A stretch of 64,000 bases of DNA from Kordiimonas lipolytica (GTDB lineage Bacteria > Pseudomonadota > Alphaproteobacteria > Sphingomonadales > Kordiimonadaceae), in the NCBI RefSeq assembly GCF_001550065.1, contig NZ_LRUB01000031.1, forward strand, positions 1 to 64,000, written 5' to 3'. Positions 1-8,712 of this stretch are shown piece by piece (position 1 is the first letter of the stretch; the number at the start of each line of letters is the position of its first letter). The notes below the pieces were generated by a model. It did no database searches, was not told where the DNA came from, and saw only the letters and a list, made by a program, of their open reading frames with translations. The translations under genes and the position numbers were made by a program.

Positions 1-351
1 CTTTCCTTCACAATCATGCGCGGTTGGGCATTGTCTGACAGCGAGCAATTCACACTGACCGGCCTCAAAGACACATATATCTTTCAGTTGTGGCAACAGC
101 GGGTTTTCACCGAACTGAGCAAGGAGACCTATCTTCGCCTTGCCTGCGTCATCGATGTAAACCGACAGCTAAAGCTAATGGGCACGTCAGCCACTTCAGC
201 CGTCCGGTGGCTCAAGTCGAACAATCCTGCTTTTCAGGATCAAAGCCCCCTCCATCATATGCTCGGCCATGGCCTGGAAGGCATTCAAGATGTGAGCAGG
301 GTTCTTTGTCAGCAGGTTCACTACCCGCTCAACACCACCCACCTTCATTAA
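1..351 (+). CDS. Xre/MbcA/ParS-type antitoxin (DUF2384), 5' end outside window
   Basis: The C-terminal half matches the toxin-binding DUF2384 domain of Xre/MbcA/ParS antitoxins: the stretch AVRWLKSNNPAF, then SPLHHMLGHGLEGIQDV, where the family usually has a WL-x-x-PN-x-A-x-x-G-x-x-P motif. The N-terminal part, with LSDSEQ and a following helix-turn-helix-like segment, fits the start of the same family. The reading frame stays open to base 1, and the first ATG (base 16) has no ribosome-binding site and falls inside the expected domain, so the true start is probably upstream of the window. Such antitoxins normally pair with a RES-domain toxin. No RES gene follows; the next two genes are unrecognised. 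The family call is fairly sure, the completeness of a toxin-antitoxin system is not. Confidence 0.7.
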   Translation, partial: LSFTIMRGWALSDSEQFTLTGLKDTYIFQLWQQRVFTELSKETYLRLACVIDVNRQLKLMGTSATSAVRWLKSNNPAFQDQSPLHHMLGHGLEGIQDVSRVLCQQVHYPLNTTHLH

Positions 352-385
352 CCGCCCTATCCACGACCCGCCAAAGGAGGCACCG

Positions 386-577
386 ATGACTGCTTCTCAC
401 GCTACTGCTACGCCTAAAATCGCCGGTACACAGCCCCTAAAGACAGTGACCGCAGAATATCTCACCACCTGTCACAAAGAGTTCATTGCGTGGCTCTTTG
501 AACAAGCTGCCAAAGGCGGTTATCACATTCTGCTCGTGCTAGCAGGATTGATCTCTGAAGCCACAAACTGGTTCTGA
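386..577 (+). CDS. small hypothetical protein (63 aa)
   Basis: A short gene with a near-perfect ribosome-binding site (AAAGGAGG, seven bases before ATG 386). The first half is polar and Ala/Thr-rich; the C-terminal half, after EFIAWLFEQAAKGG, is hydrophobic (YHILLVLAGLISEATNWF) and could be an amphipathic or membrane-associated helix. No family is recognised. It lies 34 bp after the antitoxin gene and 12 bp before the next gene, so the three are probably co-transcribed. Function unknown; a role connected with the antitoxin is only inference from position. Confidence 0.5.
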   Translation: MTASHATATPKIAGTQPLKTVTAEYLTTCHKEFIAWLFEQAAKGGYHILLVLAGLISEATNWF

Positions 578-589
578 GGGAGGCAAGAC

Positions 590-940
590 ATGAACAAAAT
601 ATATGATGGCGTCATCGAAGACGCATGCCTCGTTTCCTTCACGGATGCTCCTGAGCACCACAAAAATCTCCGTTTGCTATGTGGTACTGTTGTGGAAGAT
701 AAGCTCCAGCGCTTCCGCTCTGGCGACGCCTTCCGGTCATCGCCTGTCCTAGAGGTTGATGGCGATAATGTGCGCACCGCCAATAGTCTCTACCAAGTGA
801 AAGGTCCGCTGGACCATATCGAGCTGCCGTGGTCTCACTTTGAGGCAGTGCTCCGATTGATGCACCCTAGGGAAATCAAAGACTTTGTGGATGAGGGCAT
901 CACTGAAATCCTTATTCAGGCTGAAACTAAGAAAGAATGA
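590..940 (+). CDS. hypothetical protein (116 aa)
   Basis: Starts at ATG 590 behind a GAGGGAGG ribosome-binding site. The product is soluble and acidic with no signal peptide. It contains DGDNVRTANSLYQVKG, a beta-rich stretch, and ends in charged helices. I do not recognise the family. It follows the 63-aa gene closely and is the last gene before the FAD oxidoreductase, 99 bp away. It might be the partner of the upstream DUF2384 antitoxin, but nothing in its sequence resembles the RES toxins usually found there. Confidence 0.5.
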   Translation: MNKIYDGVIEDACLVSFTDAPEHHKNLRLLCGTVVEDKLQRFRSGDAFRSSPVLEVDGDNVRTANSLYQVKGPLDHIELPWSHFEAVLRLMHPREIKDFVDEGITEILIQAETKKE

Positions 941-1039
941 AGCATCTTCAATGTTAGATAAATCAGTCACAGTTGCAATGCTAGTATACAATACCCGAAT
1001 TCGTACTGTTCAGAATGCAGGATATGGTGGAGCGGCATT

Positions 1040-2185
1040 GTGACGACACAAAAGGCAATCCAAATTGTTGGCGCAGGCCCATCGGGTTTGGCTTGCGCCA
1101 TAGTATTGGCTCGCGCAGGCTTCAAAGCTAAAATTTATGATAGAAGGCCGGGAGTTGGCGGCCGATTCCATGATGACTTTCAAGGGCTAGAGAACTGGAC
1201 CGCAAAAGACGACATATTGCGGGAGCTTGAGCTCGCAGGAATGAAAATCAACTTTGATGTCCTTCCGGTCCGGCATGGTACAGCCTTTGATGCTTGGGGT
1301 CATGCCTACGACATCAATAGTAATGCACCACTATATTATCTCGTCCGCCGGGGGCAAATGGCCGGAACCCTTGACCGGGGCCTACTACAACAAGCCCTGG
1401 ATTTAGATGTGGAAATACAGTTTGGCCATCCGATTGAAGAGGTCGATAGCCCTGCGGTGCTAGCTATCGGTCCACGTACTGCTGACGCGATTGCCACAGG
1501 CTACATATTTGAAACGACCATGCAAAATGGAAGCTGGATTTGTTTCAACAAAGAATTGGCCCCCCTTGGCTATTCATATCTACTTGTTTGGCAGGGGCGC
1601 GGCACAGTGGCAAGCTGCATGTTCACAGGCTTCAAAAGCCACCAGAAGTTTGTTGATCGTACCGTCGCATTCTTTGAAAAAAAAGCTGGCCTCCAAATGA
1701 CCAATCCGCGACAATTCGGGGGCTACGCGAATTTCCGGTTACCGGAGACTGCCACCCAGGGCGACAATTTGGTCATTGGCGAACAGGCCGGGTTTCAAGA
1801 TGCTCTTGCGGGCTTCGGAATGGGCTATGCTATACGATCTGGCATATTGGCAGCTCGCAGCATCATTGAAGGTACGAGCTATACGCGGCTCTGGAGACGT
1901 GAACTGCTCCCGCAGCTCAGAACATCTGTTTGCAATCGATTTATCTTCAATGTCGCGGGGCGATATGGTCACAGATATGCTATCGCAAACCATATAGCCA
2001 CTGGCGACGCCCGCGAAGCACTGTCTGCATTGTATCAACCATGGTGGGTAACAAAGCTATTACAGCCCATCGCGTTGTTGCGCTACAGGCATCCTCTGCG
2101 CGACAAAAGCTGTGATCATATAGATTGTACATGTGTTTGGTGTGAGCATGGCATCACCGGCCACCCAAGCCAACACGATGGATAA
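1040..2185 (+). CDS. FAD-dependent oxidoreductase, geranylgeranyl reductase-like
   Basis: A 381-aa flavoprotein starting at GTG 1040. Residues 8-20 carry the Rossmann motif GAGPSG for the ADP part of FAD, followed by the acidic strand end YDRRPGVGG. Near residue 240 there is a second FAD motif (GDNLVIGEQAGFQDALAGFG) of the kind seen in geranylgeranyl reductases, lycopene cyclases and related monooxygenase-fold enzymes, which act on isoprenoid or aromatic substrates. The C-terminus is odd: CDHIDCTCVWCEHG carries four cysteines and two histidines in about fifteen residues, suggesting a bound metal. The substrate cannot be told. A lycopene-cyclase-domain membrane protein lies 4.5 kb downstream and might belong to the same isoprenoid or lipid function, but that is speculation. 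Confidence 0.7.
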   Translation: MTTQKAIQIVGAGPSGLACAIVLARAGFKAKIYDRRPGVGGRFHDDFQGLENWTAKDDILRELELAGMKINFDVLPVRHGTAFDAWGHAYDINSNAPLYYLVRRGQMAGTLDRGLLQQALDLDVEIQFGHPIEEVDSPAVLAIGPRTADAIATGYIFETTMQNGSWICFNKELAPLGYSYLLVWQGRGTVASCMFTGFKSHQKFVDRTVAFFEKKAGLQMTNPRQFGGYANFRLPETATQGDNLVIGEQAGFQDALAGFGMGYAIRSGILAARSIIEGTSYTRLWRRELLPQLRTSVCNRFIFNVAGRYGHRYAIANHIATGDAREALSALYQPWWVTKLLQPIALLRYRHPLRDKSCDHIDCTCVWCEHGITGHPSQHDG

Positions 2186-2345
2186 GACATCAAGCCATCT
2201 CAGCGCAAATCGCAGCTACTGCAGGACTACCCTGGGGCTTTGGATGCTTTGCACAGAGGATATTTTACTATGTTAACTATGCCCGTGAATATCCTGACAA
2301 GTGGGCTCGCAACAACCTTGCCACATTAGGTTTGGCTCAGAGAAC

Positions 2346-4157
2346 CTACTTAGAGTGCCGATGAAGATATTGCCCCAATTCTTTACCACTTAGTGTTTCC
2401 TTTTCCAATAGACCCGCGGCAGCTGCATTGAGAATATCTCGTTTTTCTCGGAGAATATTTGTTGCTGCATCAAAAGCCTTATCAATTAAATCATGCACGG
2501 CGCTATCAATCTTACTCGCTGTTTCTTCACTATAGTGCCGCACACGTTCTGGCGCGGGGCTAAGAAATTGTTGCGGCTCAACTTCATAGGCTATTTGCCC
2601 AAGAGCCTCGACCATACCAAAACGGGTAACCATAGCACGAGCGATATCAGTCGCCTTCGCCAGGTCATCAGCGGCACCGGTTGAGACTTCATCAAAAATG
2701 AGAGCTTCAGCTGCACGCCCCCCCAATAGAACCGCCATCTTATTTTGGAGCTCGGTTCGACTCATTAGAAAACGATCCTCTGTCGGTCGCTGGATAGTAT
2801 ACCCCAGCGCACCAACACCACGCGGGATAATCGATACCTTGTGAACTTCGTCTGTCCCGGGCAGAGACATAGCGACAAGGGCATGCCCCATTTCGTGAAA
2901 TGCCACAACATTCCGTTCATGGGGATTCAACAGTCGATTCTTTTTTTCCAGACCAGCAACGATGCGCTCGATCGCTTGATTGAAATCTTCCAAGGTAACA
3001 GCGTCGGCACCGCGGCGTGTCGCTAAAAGGGCTGCTTCGTTCACAAGATTTTCAATGTCCGCGCCACTAAAGCCTGGAGTCAAAGCGGCAATTTGAGCCA
3101 GATCAACATCGTCTGCCACTTTGGCTTTTCGAATATGAACCTGCAAAATAGCCAGGCGCCCACCCTTATCGGGGCGATCTACCAGAACCTGCCGGTCAAA
3201 CCGACCGGCACGTAGCAGTGCCTGATCCAAAATTTCCGGGCGGTTCGTAGCTGCGAGCAAAACCAAGCCATCCCTTGGGTCGAAGCCGTCGAGTTCAGAC
3301 AACAACTGATTGAGCGTTTGCTCTTTTTCATCATGCCCACCCAATCCAGGATACGCTCCACGGGCACGGCCCAACGCGTCTAATTCATCGATGAATATAA
3401 TTGCTGGGGCTTGTTTGCGAGCTTGCTCGAAAAGATCCCGTACTCGTGCCGCGCCAACGCCAACAAACATTTCGACAAATTCGGAACCATTAATTGAGAA
3501 GAACGGCACCCCCGCTTCTCCCGCCACGGCTCTGGCAAAAAGTGTTTTTCCAGTTCCTGGAGGGCCGACCAGCAAAATACCCTTTGGCATGCGGGCGCCC
3601 AATCGACCATATCCTTTTGGCTCCTTCAAGAAATTGACTATTTCCTCCAGCTCAGCCTTGGCTTCATCGACACCAGCGACATCTTCGAATGTAACCTTGG
3701 TGTCCGTTTCCAAATATACCTTGGCCTTGCTTTTCCCAATCGACATTGCTCCTCCGCCAAGGCCCTGCTTTTCCGCCATCCGACGGATTAAAAACATCCA
3801 GATGGCGACAAAAAATAGCGTCGGTAGCAACCAGGACATTAGGTCACTTAAAAAGGTGTCTTCCACAACGCCAGCAACCTTAACGTTATATTTAGAAAGC
3901 TGTTCCGCTAAGGCTGGGTCAACTCTAACAGCTATGACATGTTGCGGTTGCTCGCCGTTGCCGCCTTTCAGCGTGCCTTGAACGTATTGCGAGGTTATCA
4001 CCACCTCGCTCAATTGATCACTTCTGAGATAGTCCTCGAATTCGCTATATGCGACCGTGGTGACGTGAGGCTTCTGAGCAATAACATCTTGAAGAAGAAG
4101 AATGCCAAACACCGCCAAAACGACATACCAAAAGTAGATCCGTGTTTTCTGGTCCAT
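2346..4157 (-). CDS. ftsH: ATP-dependent zinc metalloprotease FtsH
   Basis: A 603-aa membrane-bound AAA+ protease. Two transmembrane helices (about residues 8-26 and 104-124) flank a small periplasmic domain. The AAA module carries Walker A GPPGTGKT (198-205), Walker [12 protein letters not shown], the second region of homology with [19 protein letters not shown], and the protease motif HEMGH that binds zinc. FtsH degrades damaged membrane proteins and some regulators. It is slightly shorter than E. coli FtsH, mainly at the C-terminus, and ends [12 protein letters not shown]. Its place in an accessory region beside a cardiolipin synthase suggests a second, stress-related copy rather than the housekeeping one; this is inference. 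An FNR-type box sits 41.5 bp before its likely transcription start. Confidence 0.95.
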   Translation of the reverse strand: MDQKTRIYFWYVVLAVFGILLLQDVIAQKPHVTTVAYSEFEDYLRSDQLSEVVITSQYVQGTLKGGNGEQPQHVIAVRVDPALAEQLSKYNVKVAGVVEDTFLSDLMSWLLPTLFFVAIWMFLIRRMAEKQGLGGGAMSIGKSKAKVYLETDTKVTFEDVAGVDEAKAELEEIVNFLKEPKGYGRLGARMPKGILLVGPPGTGKTLFARAVAGEAGVPFFSINGSEFVEMFVGVGAARVRDLFEQARKQAPAIIFIDELDALGRARGAYPGLGGHDEKEQTLNQLLSELDGFDPRDGLVLLAATNRPEILDQALLRAGRFDRQVLVDRPDKGGRLAILQVHIRKAKVADDVDLAQIAALTPGFSGADIENLVNEAALLATRRGADAVTLEDFNQAIERIVAGLEKKNRLLNPHERNVVAFHEMGHALVAMSLPGTDEVHKVSIIPRGVGALGYTIQRPTEDRFLMSRTELQNKMAVLLGGRAAEALIFDEVSTGAADDLAKATDIARAMVTRFGMVEALGQIAYEVEPQQFLSPAPERVRHYSEETASKIDSAVHDLIDKAFDAATNILREKRDILNAAAAGLLEKETLSGKELGQYLHRHSK

Positions 4158-4232
4158 CCTTACGCTCCATATAGCCGGCTTGAGACTTACCTCACCCGTT
4201 ATATTGACAGAGCACTCGAGCTAAGCATCAAG

Positions 4233-4274
4233 ATACTATTGCCACGATACAGGTGCCTCTTTGATTTATGTCAA
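4233..4274 (-). promoter_or_regulatory. FNR-type class II promoter of ftsH
   Basis: Bases 4261-4274 read TTGAT-TTAT-GTCAA, one base from the FNR/Anr consensus TTGAT-N4-ATCAA. On the minus strand a -10 hexamer TAGTAT lies at 4238-4233. A start seven bases beyond it (about 4226) puts the box centre at -41.5, the classical class II activator position. The ftsH start codon (4157) follows after a leader of about 70 bases. The divergent hydrolase gene begins 184 bp away on the other side. Confidence 0.6.
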
Positions 4275-4457
4275 CAGCTACCGTTGTTACTCAATCGATA
4301 TTTCATACGATTATAGGCAATCATCGCAAGCTGATAGAATTTGTGGTCGCTGCTTCACTGACGCAGGAAGTATATTGATCTGCCCCCGGATCATGCTTGT
4401 GGAAATATTGCATTGCGACATAATCTTTCAAAACACAAACGCCCTGAACTGCTGCCC

Positions 4458-5282
4458 ATGAACAAAACAATGTCTGAGACGCTATCACTCACGTTTCTTG
4501 GTGATATGTCACCGCAAAAAGCTTCCGCGGACGAACCTCTTGTATTTTTACATGGGCTCGGTGGTACAACCCGTTACTGGACCTGTATGCTAGATAGAGC
4601 ACCACTTGGTCGGTCAGCAATTTTTGTAGATTTGTTAGGATTTGGGGACTCTCCTCGACCTTGGTGCCGTTATACGGTAGACCGTCACATAGCTACCCTC
4701 CACAATTCGCTTGCACCATTGGGGCCTATCACATTGATAGGCCATTCGCTTGGAGCCGCATTAGCGCTCATCTATGCTTCGCGGTATCCAGAACAGGTCA
4801 GATCTCTCGTCCTTATCAGCTTACCCTGTTTTCACGACAAAAAGCGCGCGTCAAAGTGGTTTCGGCACATGCCTGGTGGCTGGATATTTACGAACATGGT
4901 GATAGCCGCATTAGTGTGCATGTTTACTCGTCACGTAATAGGCCGCCTGCTGCCCCTCATCTTAACTGACTATCCGCGTGAAGTTGCAGAGGACCTCGTG
5001 AAGCACAACGCGATGTCGTCCATCACATCACTATGGAACATTCTCTATCGTCGAGATTTGACTAATGACGCCCAAGAGATTTCCCCCAATATCGACGTCC
5101 TTTGTATCCACGCCATCGATGATGACACCGCGCCCTACGCGGAAACAGCGGCTCTTGTTGGAAAGATGGAAAATTGGCAAATTCGGCAGATAGACGGTGC
5201 TCGACATCATCCCTGGCTTTTGAATACGCAAGCCTGCCTAGAAGCAATCAAAGATTTCTGCGACCGCCGGAGAGCACCATAA
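4458..5282 (+). CDS. alpha/beta hydrolase
   Basis: A 274-aa alpha/beta-hydrolase-fold protein. The oxyanion-hole motif HGLGG follows the third strand (FLHGLGGTTRYW), the nucleophile elbow is GHSLG, and a histidine in GARHHPWLL near the C-terminus is the likely catalytic base. The acid residue is probably in AIDDDTAP. ATG 4458 is chosen because the upstream alternative (4413) adds a basic stretch foreign to the family; ATG 4470 is also possible. There is a hydrophobic lid-like segment (residues about 140-165). It may be an esterase, lipase or C-C hydrolase; the substrate is unknown. It is divergent from ftsH and 161 bp ahead of the phospholipase D-family gene. Confidence 0.8.
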   Translation: MNKTMSETLSLTFLGDMSPQKASADEPLVFLHGLGGTTRYWTCMLDRAPLGRSAIFVDLLGFGDSPRPWCRYTVDRHIATLHNSLAPLGPITLIGHSLGAALALIYASRYPEQVRSLVLISLPCFHDKKRASKWFRHMPGGWIFTNMVIAALVCMFTRHVIGRLLPLILTDYPREVAEDLVKHNAMSSITSLWNILYRRDLTNDAQEISPNIDVLCIHAIDDDTAPYAETAALVGKMENWQIRQIDGARHHPWLLNTQACLEAIKDFCDRRRAP

Positions 5283-5443
5283 CGGCATGCGCGATACGGT
5301 TCACCTATCGGGCGGTAGCCTCTAGCTGCCTTCTCTATTATCCACAAGCTTATCTTATTATTTAACGATGGAACAAGATAACCAAGTCGGCCTTTCAACG
5401 GATTCCCGTTGATCACAGTCCAAATAGGTTTAGGTTAAGGAAA

Positions 5444-6553
5444 TTGTCTATTTCTTGTCGCATGGAACTCGATCCGATGCAGCAATCCTACATGGAAAAG
5501 TTTGATCTTTTTGTCGACGGTGATGAATTGTATAGCTCAATGTTGTCGACAATCGCGACCGCAGAGAACACCATCGACTTTGAGAGCTATATTTTTGCTG
5601 ATGATGTGGTTGGCAATCAATTCGCCAAGGCCTTGGTTCAGCGAGCTCAGCAGGGGGTCAGCATTCGATTGCACCTTGATGCGGTTGGATCAATGTTTGC
5701 AGCCTCCCGTCACTTGGAAAAATATTTACGCAACGGCGGGGTACAGGTGCAATGGTTTCACCGTTGGAATTGGCGAAGGCCCTGGCGCTATAACCGAAGG
5801 AATCACCGTAAACTGCTGGTTATCGACAACAAAATTGCATTTCTAGGGGGCTTCAACATTCACAAGGAAAACTCCCGCAAATCCTATGGGGATTCATGCT
5901 GGCGAGACACGCATATCCGGTTTGAAGGGCCCGTAACTCACGCAGCGTCCCAAATCTTTGACGCATTCTGGCGCGGCTGTAGGGTTCACACCAATGATTT
6001 GCAGAACACAGAAACAGTCTTGCTGCACAACCCAACCCGTTCCTGTCGGCACCGCCTCAGATGCACCTACATGGCATCATTTCTGGCCGCAGAATCATGT
6101 ATCTATATAACAACACCATATTTTGTGCCTGACCACCGCCTATTAAAACACATGAAACAGGCAGCCCGGCGCGGCGTTGATGTCAGGCTGTTGGTTCCGA
6201 GAATAAGTGACGTACGAATAGCACAGTGGGCCGCGCGCCATTTCTATGCTTCCCTGATAAAGGCGGGCGTTCAAATTTATGAATACCTGCCAAGAGTACT
6301 GCATGCCAAAACAGTGGTTGTAGATGATACATGGTCTGCGATAGGCACAGCAAACCTAGACTATCGCAGCTTCTTTCTTAATTACGAACTGACATTGGCA
6401 ACCAATAATCACATGTTGGCAAAAGGCCTCCGAGAACAATTTTTGTCGGACCTAAACGTGTCCGAAAAAATCCTGTTGAGGAATTGGAACACAAGATCCA
6501 GACTTTCCAACATTCTTGAACATATGGCTGCAATGTTCAGGCGTTGGCTGTAA
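5444..6553 (+). CDS. cardiolipin synthase-like phospholipase D family protein
   Basis: A 369-aa protein with two HKD catalytic motifs: NHRKLLVIDNKIAFLGGFN (about residue 120) and LHAKTVVVDDTWSAIGTAN (about residue 285). This pair defines the phospholipase D superfamily and, with TPYFVPD between them, the cardiolipin synthase branch, which joins phosphatidylglycerol with a second phospholipid at the inner membrane. There are no N-terminal membrane helices, so it resembles the shorter ClsB-type enzymes. The longest start is TTG 5444, three bases after AAGG; ATG 5462, 5477 or 5492 are alternatives without a clear ribosome-binding site. It lies among other membrane-directed genes (FtsH, hydrolase, lycopene-cyclase-domain protein). 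Confidence 0.85.
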   Translation: MSISCRMELDPMQQSYMEKFDLFVDGDELYSSMLSTIATAENTIDFESYIFADDVVGNQFAKALVQRAQQGVSIRLHLDAVGSMFAASRHLEKYLRNGGVQVQWFHRWNWRRPWRYNRRNHRKLLVIDNKIAFLGGFNIHKENSRKSYGDSCWRDTHIRFEGPVTHAASQIFDAFWRGCRVHTNDLQNTETVLLHNPTRSCRHRLRCTYMASFLAAESCIYITTPYFVPDHRLLKHMKQAARRGVDVRLLVPRISDVRIAQWAARHFYASLIKAGVQIYEYLPRVLHAKTVVVDDTWSAIGTANLDYRSFFLNYELTLATNNHMLAKGLREQFLSDLNVSEKILLRNWNTRSRLSNILEHMAAMFRRWL

Positions 6554-6665
6554 ACAAAAAATAAATCTGCGAACTTCACATATAGGCTGTTCACAGTCTC
6601 CCCCCTGAACCAAGAAGGGGTGCTGGCAGAGGACGTTAGCTAAACTGGAGAGGGAGAATGCCGTG

Positions 6666-7364
6666 ATGACCATGCATTATACATATCTAACATGGAGCCT
6701 TCTGTTACTCGCAATCTGGGGAGGTGTTTTTGTTGCCAACCGGACAGAAAAGAAGAAAATGCTCTTCGTCAGCGTAAGTACCATGCCACTTGGGTTAACC
6801 GAGCCGCTCTTTTATCCAGAATATTGGTTCCCACCTACCCTTTTTGATTTGGCGGCCCGAACAGGTCTCGATGTAGAAAGCCTAATTTTCTCCTTTTCGG
6901 TTGGAGGACTTGCAAGCGCACTATACGGCATTGGACAACGTACCGACATGGAGCTTATGCCAGAATGCACCAAACGTCAGAAACGCCATCGCTTTCACAA
7001 GTTAGCACTGGCGTCACCAATATTAGCCTTTATACCTATGTTTATCTTCTCGGAACTGAACGCAATTTATATTGCTTCTATCTCAATGGCTGTGGGTGGC
7101 TTGGCTACTGTTTTGTGTCGGCCAGACCTTTTTAAGAGAATGATTTGGAGCGCCAGTATTTTTGGGGGCCTCTATTTCCTGTTTTTCGCCGCTATGAGCT
7201 GGTCACACCCAGACCTGGTTTCTCTATATTGGAATAATAACGCCATCAGCGGTTGGACCATTGTCGGAGTGCCAGTGGAAGAGCTGTTGTTTGCTGTAAC
7301 CTTCGGCTTTATGTGGGGCGGTCTGTACGAGCATCTCGGATGGTACAGGTCCATCCGTACTTAG
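6666..7364 (+). CDS. lycopene-cyclase-domain-like integral membrane protein
   Basis: About six or seven transmembrane helices in 232 residues. The stretch ISGWTIVGVPVEELLFAVTFGF near the end resembles the repeated P-x-E-E helix of heterodimeric lycopene cyclases (CrtYc/CrtYd type), where the paired glutamates are catalytic. The early segment with TEPLFYPEYWFPP could be the matching first repeat. The real substrate may not be lycopene: no carotenoid genes (crtB, crtI, crtE) are visible. ATG 6666 is chosen, nine bases after AGGGAG; GTG 6663 and ATG 6672 are close alternatives. Its 3' end overlaps the convergent permease gene by four bases. Confidence 0.6.
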   Translation: MTMHYTYLTWSLLLLAIWGGVFVANRTEKKKMLFVSVSTMPLGLTEPLFYPEYWFPPTLFDLAARTGLDVESLIFSFSVGGLASALYGIGQRTDMELMPECTKRQKRHRFHKLALASPILAFIPMFIFSELNAIYIASISMAVGGLATVLCRPDLFKRMIWSASIFGGLYFLFFAAMSWSHPDLVSLYWNNNAISGWTIVGVPVEELLFAVTFGFMWGGLYEHLGWYRSIRT

Positions 7365-8635
7365 CCTGCAGGCAAGGCAAACAGAACCGCGAACGTCAAT
7401 ATACCCGCCATCGTTACAAAACACATAAGGCGCAAGCCTTCTTTTATACTTGCAACGCTACCCTGACAAATCACCCAAATTCCCAATAGTGTTTGCAGAA
7501 GGTAATATAGGGCAAACGCGCGCGACGCGAATGCAATGATAGCAAAGATATCCGTGACCCAAATGAGTATGATTGCACTTCCTACAATACCTAAATAAGC
7601 GGTACGGCTCGAAAGCCTTTGATCGCTCTCCTGTTCGAGCAATCCCCCGGCACCGACTGTATCAGCAACCGCTGCGCTAAACTGGCTCATGATTGCTGCC
7701 AAGGCCAAAAGTGCAGGTAGAATTGGGGCTGCAAAAGCCGACAGGTCAATTATCGCTGTTTCATCTGGATTGCCCTGTTCCAAATGATGGATCAAAGGCA
7801 GAATCAGAATGATAAAGAACAGATATATAACCGCTGAAAGACGCTGAGCTAACTTCATGCTGGCAATCCGCTTATCCGCGCTATATTCGCTTGCTAGATA
7901 ACGCGACGTCTCAAACCCTTGTACGACCAGCAGCATACCAGCCAACATTCTCAATTGATCCAAAAAGGAAAGATGGGCTGCTCGCACTCCAACAAAGGAA
8001 AAACCCTCGACCAGGTTGTGATGTAGCAAGCCTGCTAACAACGCCACAATGATTGCAAGCTTAACGGAAACTGCGAGCGTTTCCATGCGTTCGAGAGCGG
8101 TCAAGCCGTAGCGCCAACCCAGGCCACCGATTGCTGCCAAAACAATCGTCGTAAAGGAAGCCTCCAGAAAGGGGGCCGTATCTTCGAAAGCACTAAACAG
8201 AAAGGCCGACATCAAACGCAAATAAAACGCGATCGAAATAACATAGGCGATCGAGAGGGTTATACCGGAGGCATGTTCCAATCGCCGCACAATCAACGGC
8301 TGGTAACTTCCCGCGTGTCTTTCACAATAGTTGATATTGAATCGGATGACAGCACCAATGCCGTAAGCAACAAGCAATATACTGGCCATTGCCAATGGCG
8401 CCAACTCTCCAGCAACCTCAGCCATTAAAGGTGCGATGATTAGAAATCCACTCCCTATAATGGAGGCAAGGGGCGTCACTGTCGCGCGCCAAAATGAGGA
8501 CTGTCGCAGGTGCTTGTTCTGGAGTATTGCGAAAGCAAGAACAGCAACCAGCAACACAGACTCGTTCAACAACAGCATAGAGGAGCTATTGGTTGACATC
8601 GGTGCTGTGGTTCCTACTGATTGCGTATTTTGCAA
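7361..8635 (-). CDS. APC-superfamily amino acid permease-like transporter
   Basis: A 424-aa polytopic membrane protein with about 11-12 helices. The segment TVTPLASIIGSGFLIIAPLMAEVAG corresponds to the unwound first helix of APC transporters (usual motif GIGIGSGIF), and MLLVVQGFETSRYLASEY to helix 6. It is more divergent than its upstream neighbour. Amino-acid or amine substrates are usual for the family; none can be assigned here. It is the last gene of the run copA-merR-pepSY-merR-permease-permease, 77 bp after the preceding permease. Its link to metal stress is positional only. Confidence 0.7.
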   Translation of the reverse strand: MQNTQSVGTTAPMSTNSSSMLLLNESVLLVAVLAFAILQNKHLRQSSFWRATVTPLASIIGSGFLIIAPLMAEVAGELAPLAMASILLVAYGIGAVIRFNINYCERHAGSYQPLIVRRLEHASGITLSIAYVISIAFYLRLMSAFLFSAFEDTAPFLEASFTTIVLAAIGGLGWRYGLTALERMETLAVSVKLAIIVALLAGLLHHNLVEGFSFVGVRAAHLSFLDQLRMLAGMLLVVQGFETSRYLASEYSADKRIASMKLAQRLSAVIYLFFIILILPLIHHLEQGNPDETAIIDLSAFAAPILPALLALAAIMSQFSAAVADTVGAGGLLEQESDQRLSSRTAYLGIVGSAIILIWVTDIFAIIAFASRAFALYYLLQTLLGIWVICQGSVASIKEGLRLMCFVTMAGILTFAVLFALPAG

Positions 8636-8712
8636 TGCACCTCCTCCACATACAAGTCCTGAAGGTCTGAGCCTTAAAAACCCTGAACTAGCTTTTCACC
8701 TTCGAGGGGCCG

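Noticed and set aside
2177..2364. Plus-strand open stretch ending in AREYPDKWARNNLATLGLAQ, looking like the end of a protein.
   Set aside because: No start codon or family match; it overlaps the end of ftsH. It may be a remnant but cannot be supported.
3310..3981. Plus-strand open frame of 223 codons opposite ftsH.
   Set aside because: Antisense shadow of a well-supported gene; no ribosome-binding site and no recognisable domain.
5409..5422. TTGAT-CACA-GTCCA before the cardiolipin synthase gene, resembling the FNR boxes.
   Set aside because: The second half-site has a mismatch and the site lies too close to the start codon for activation.
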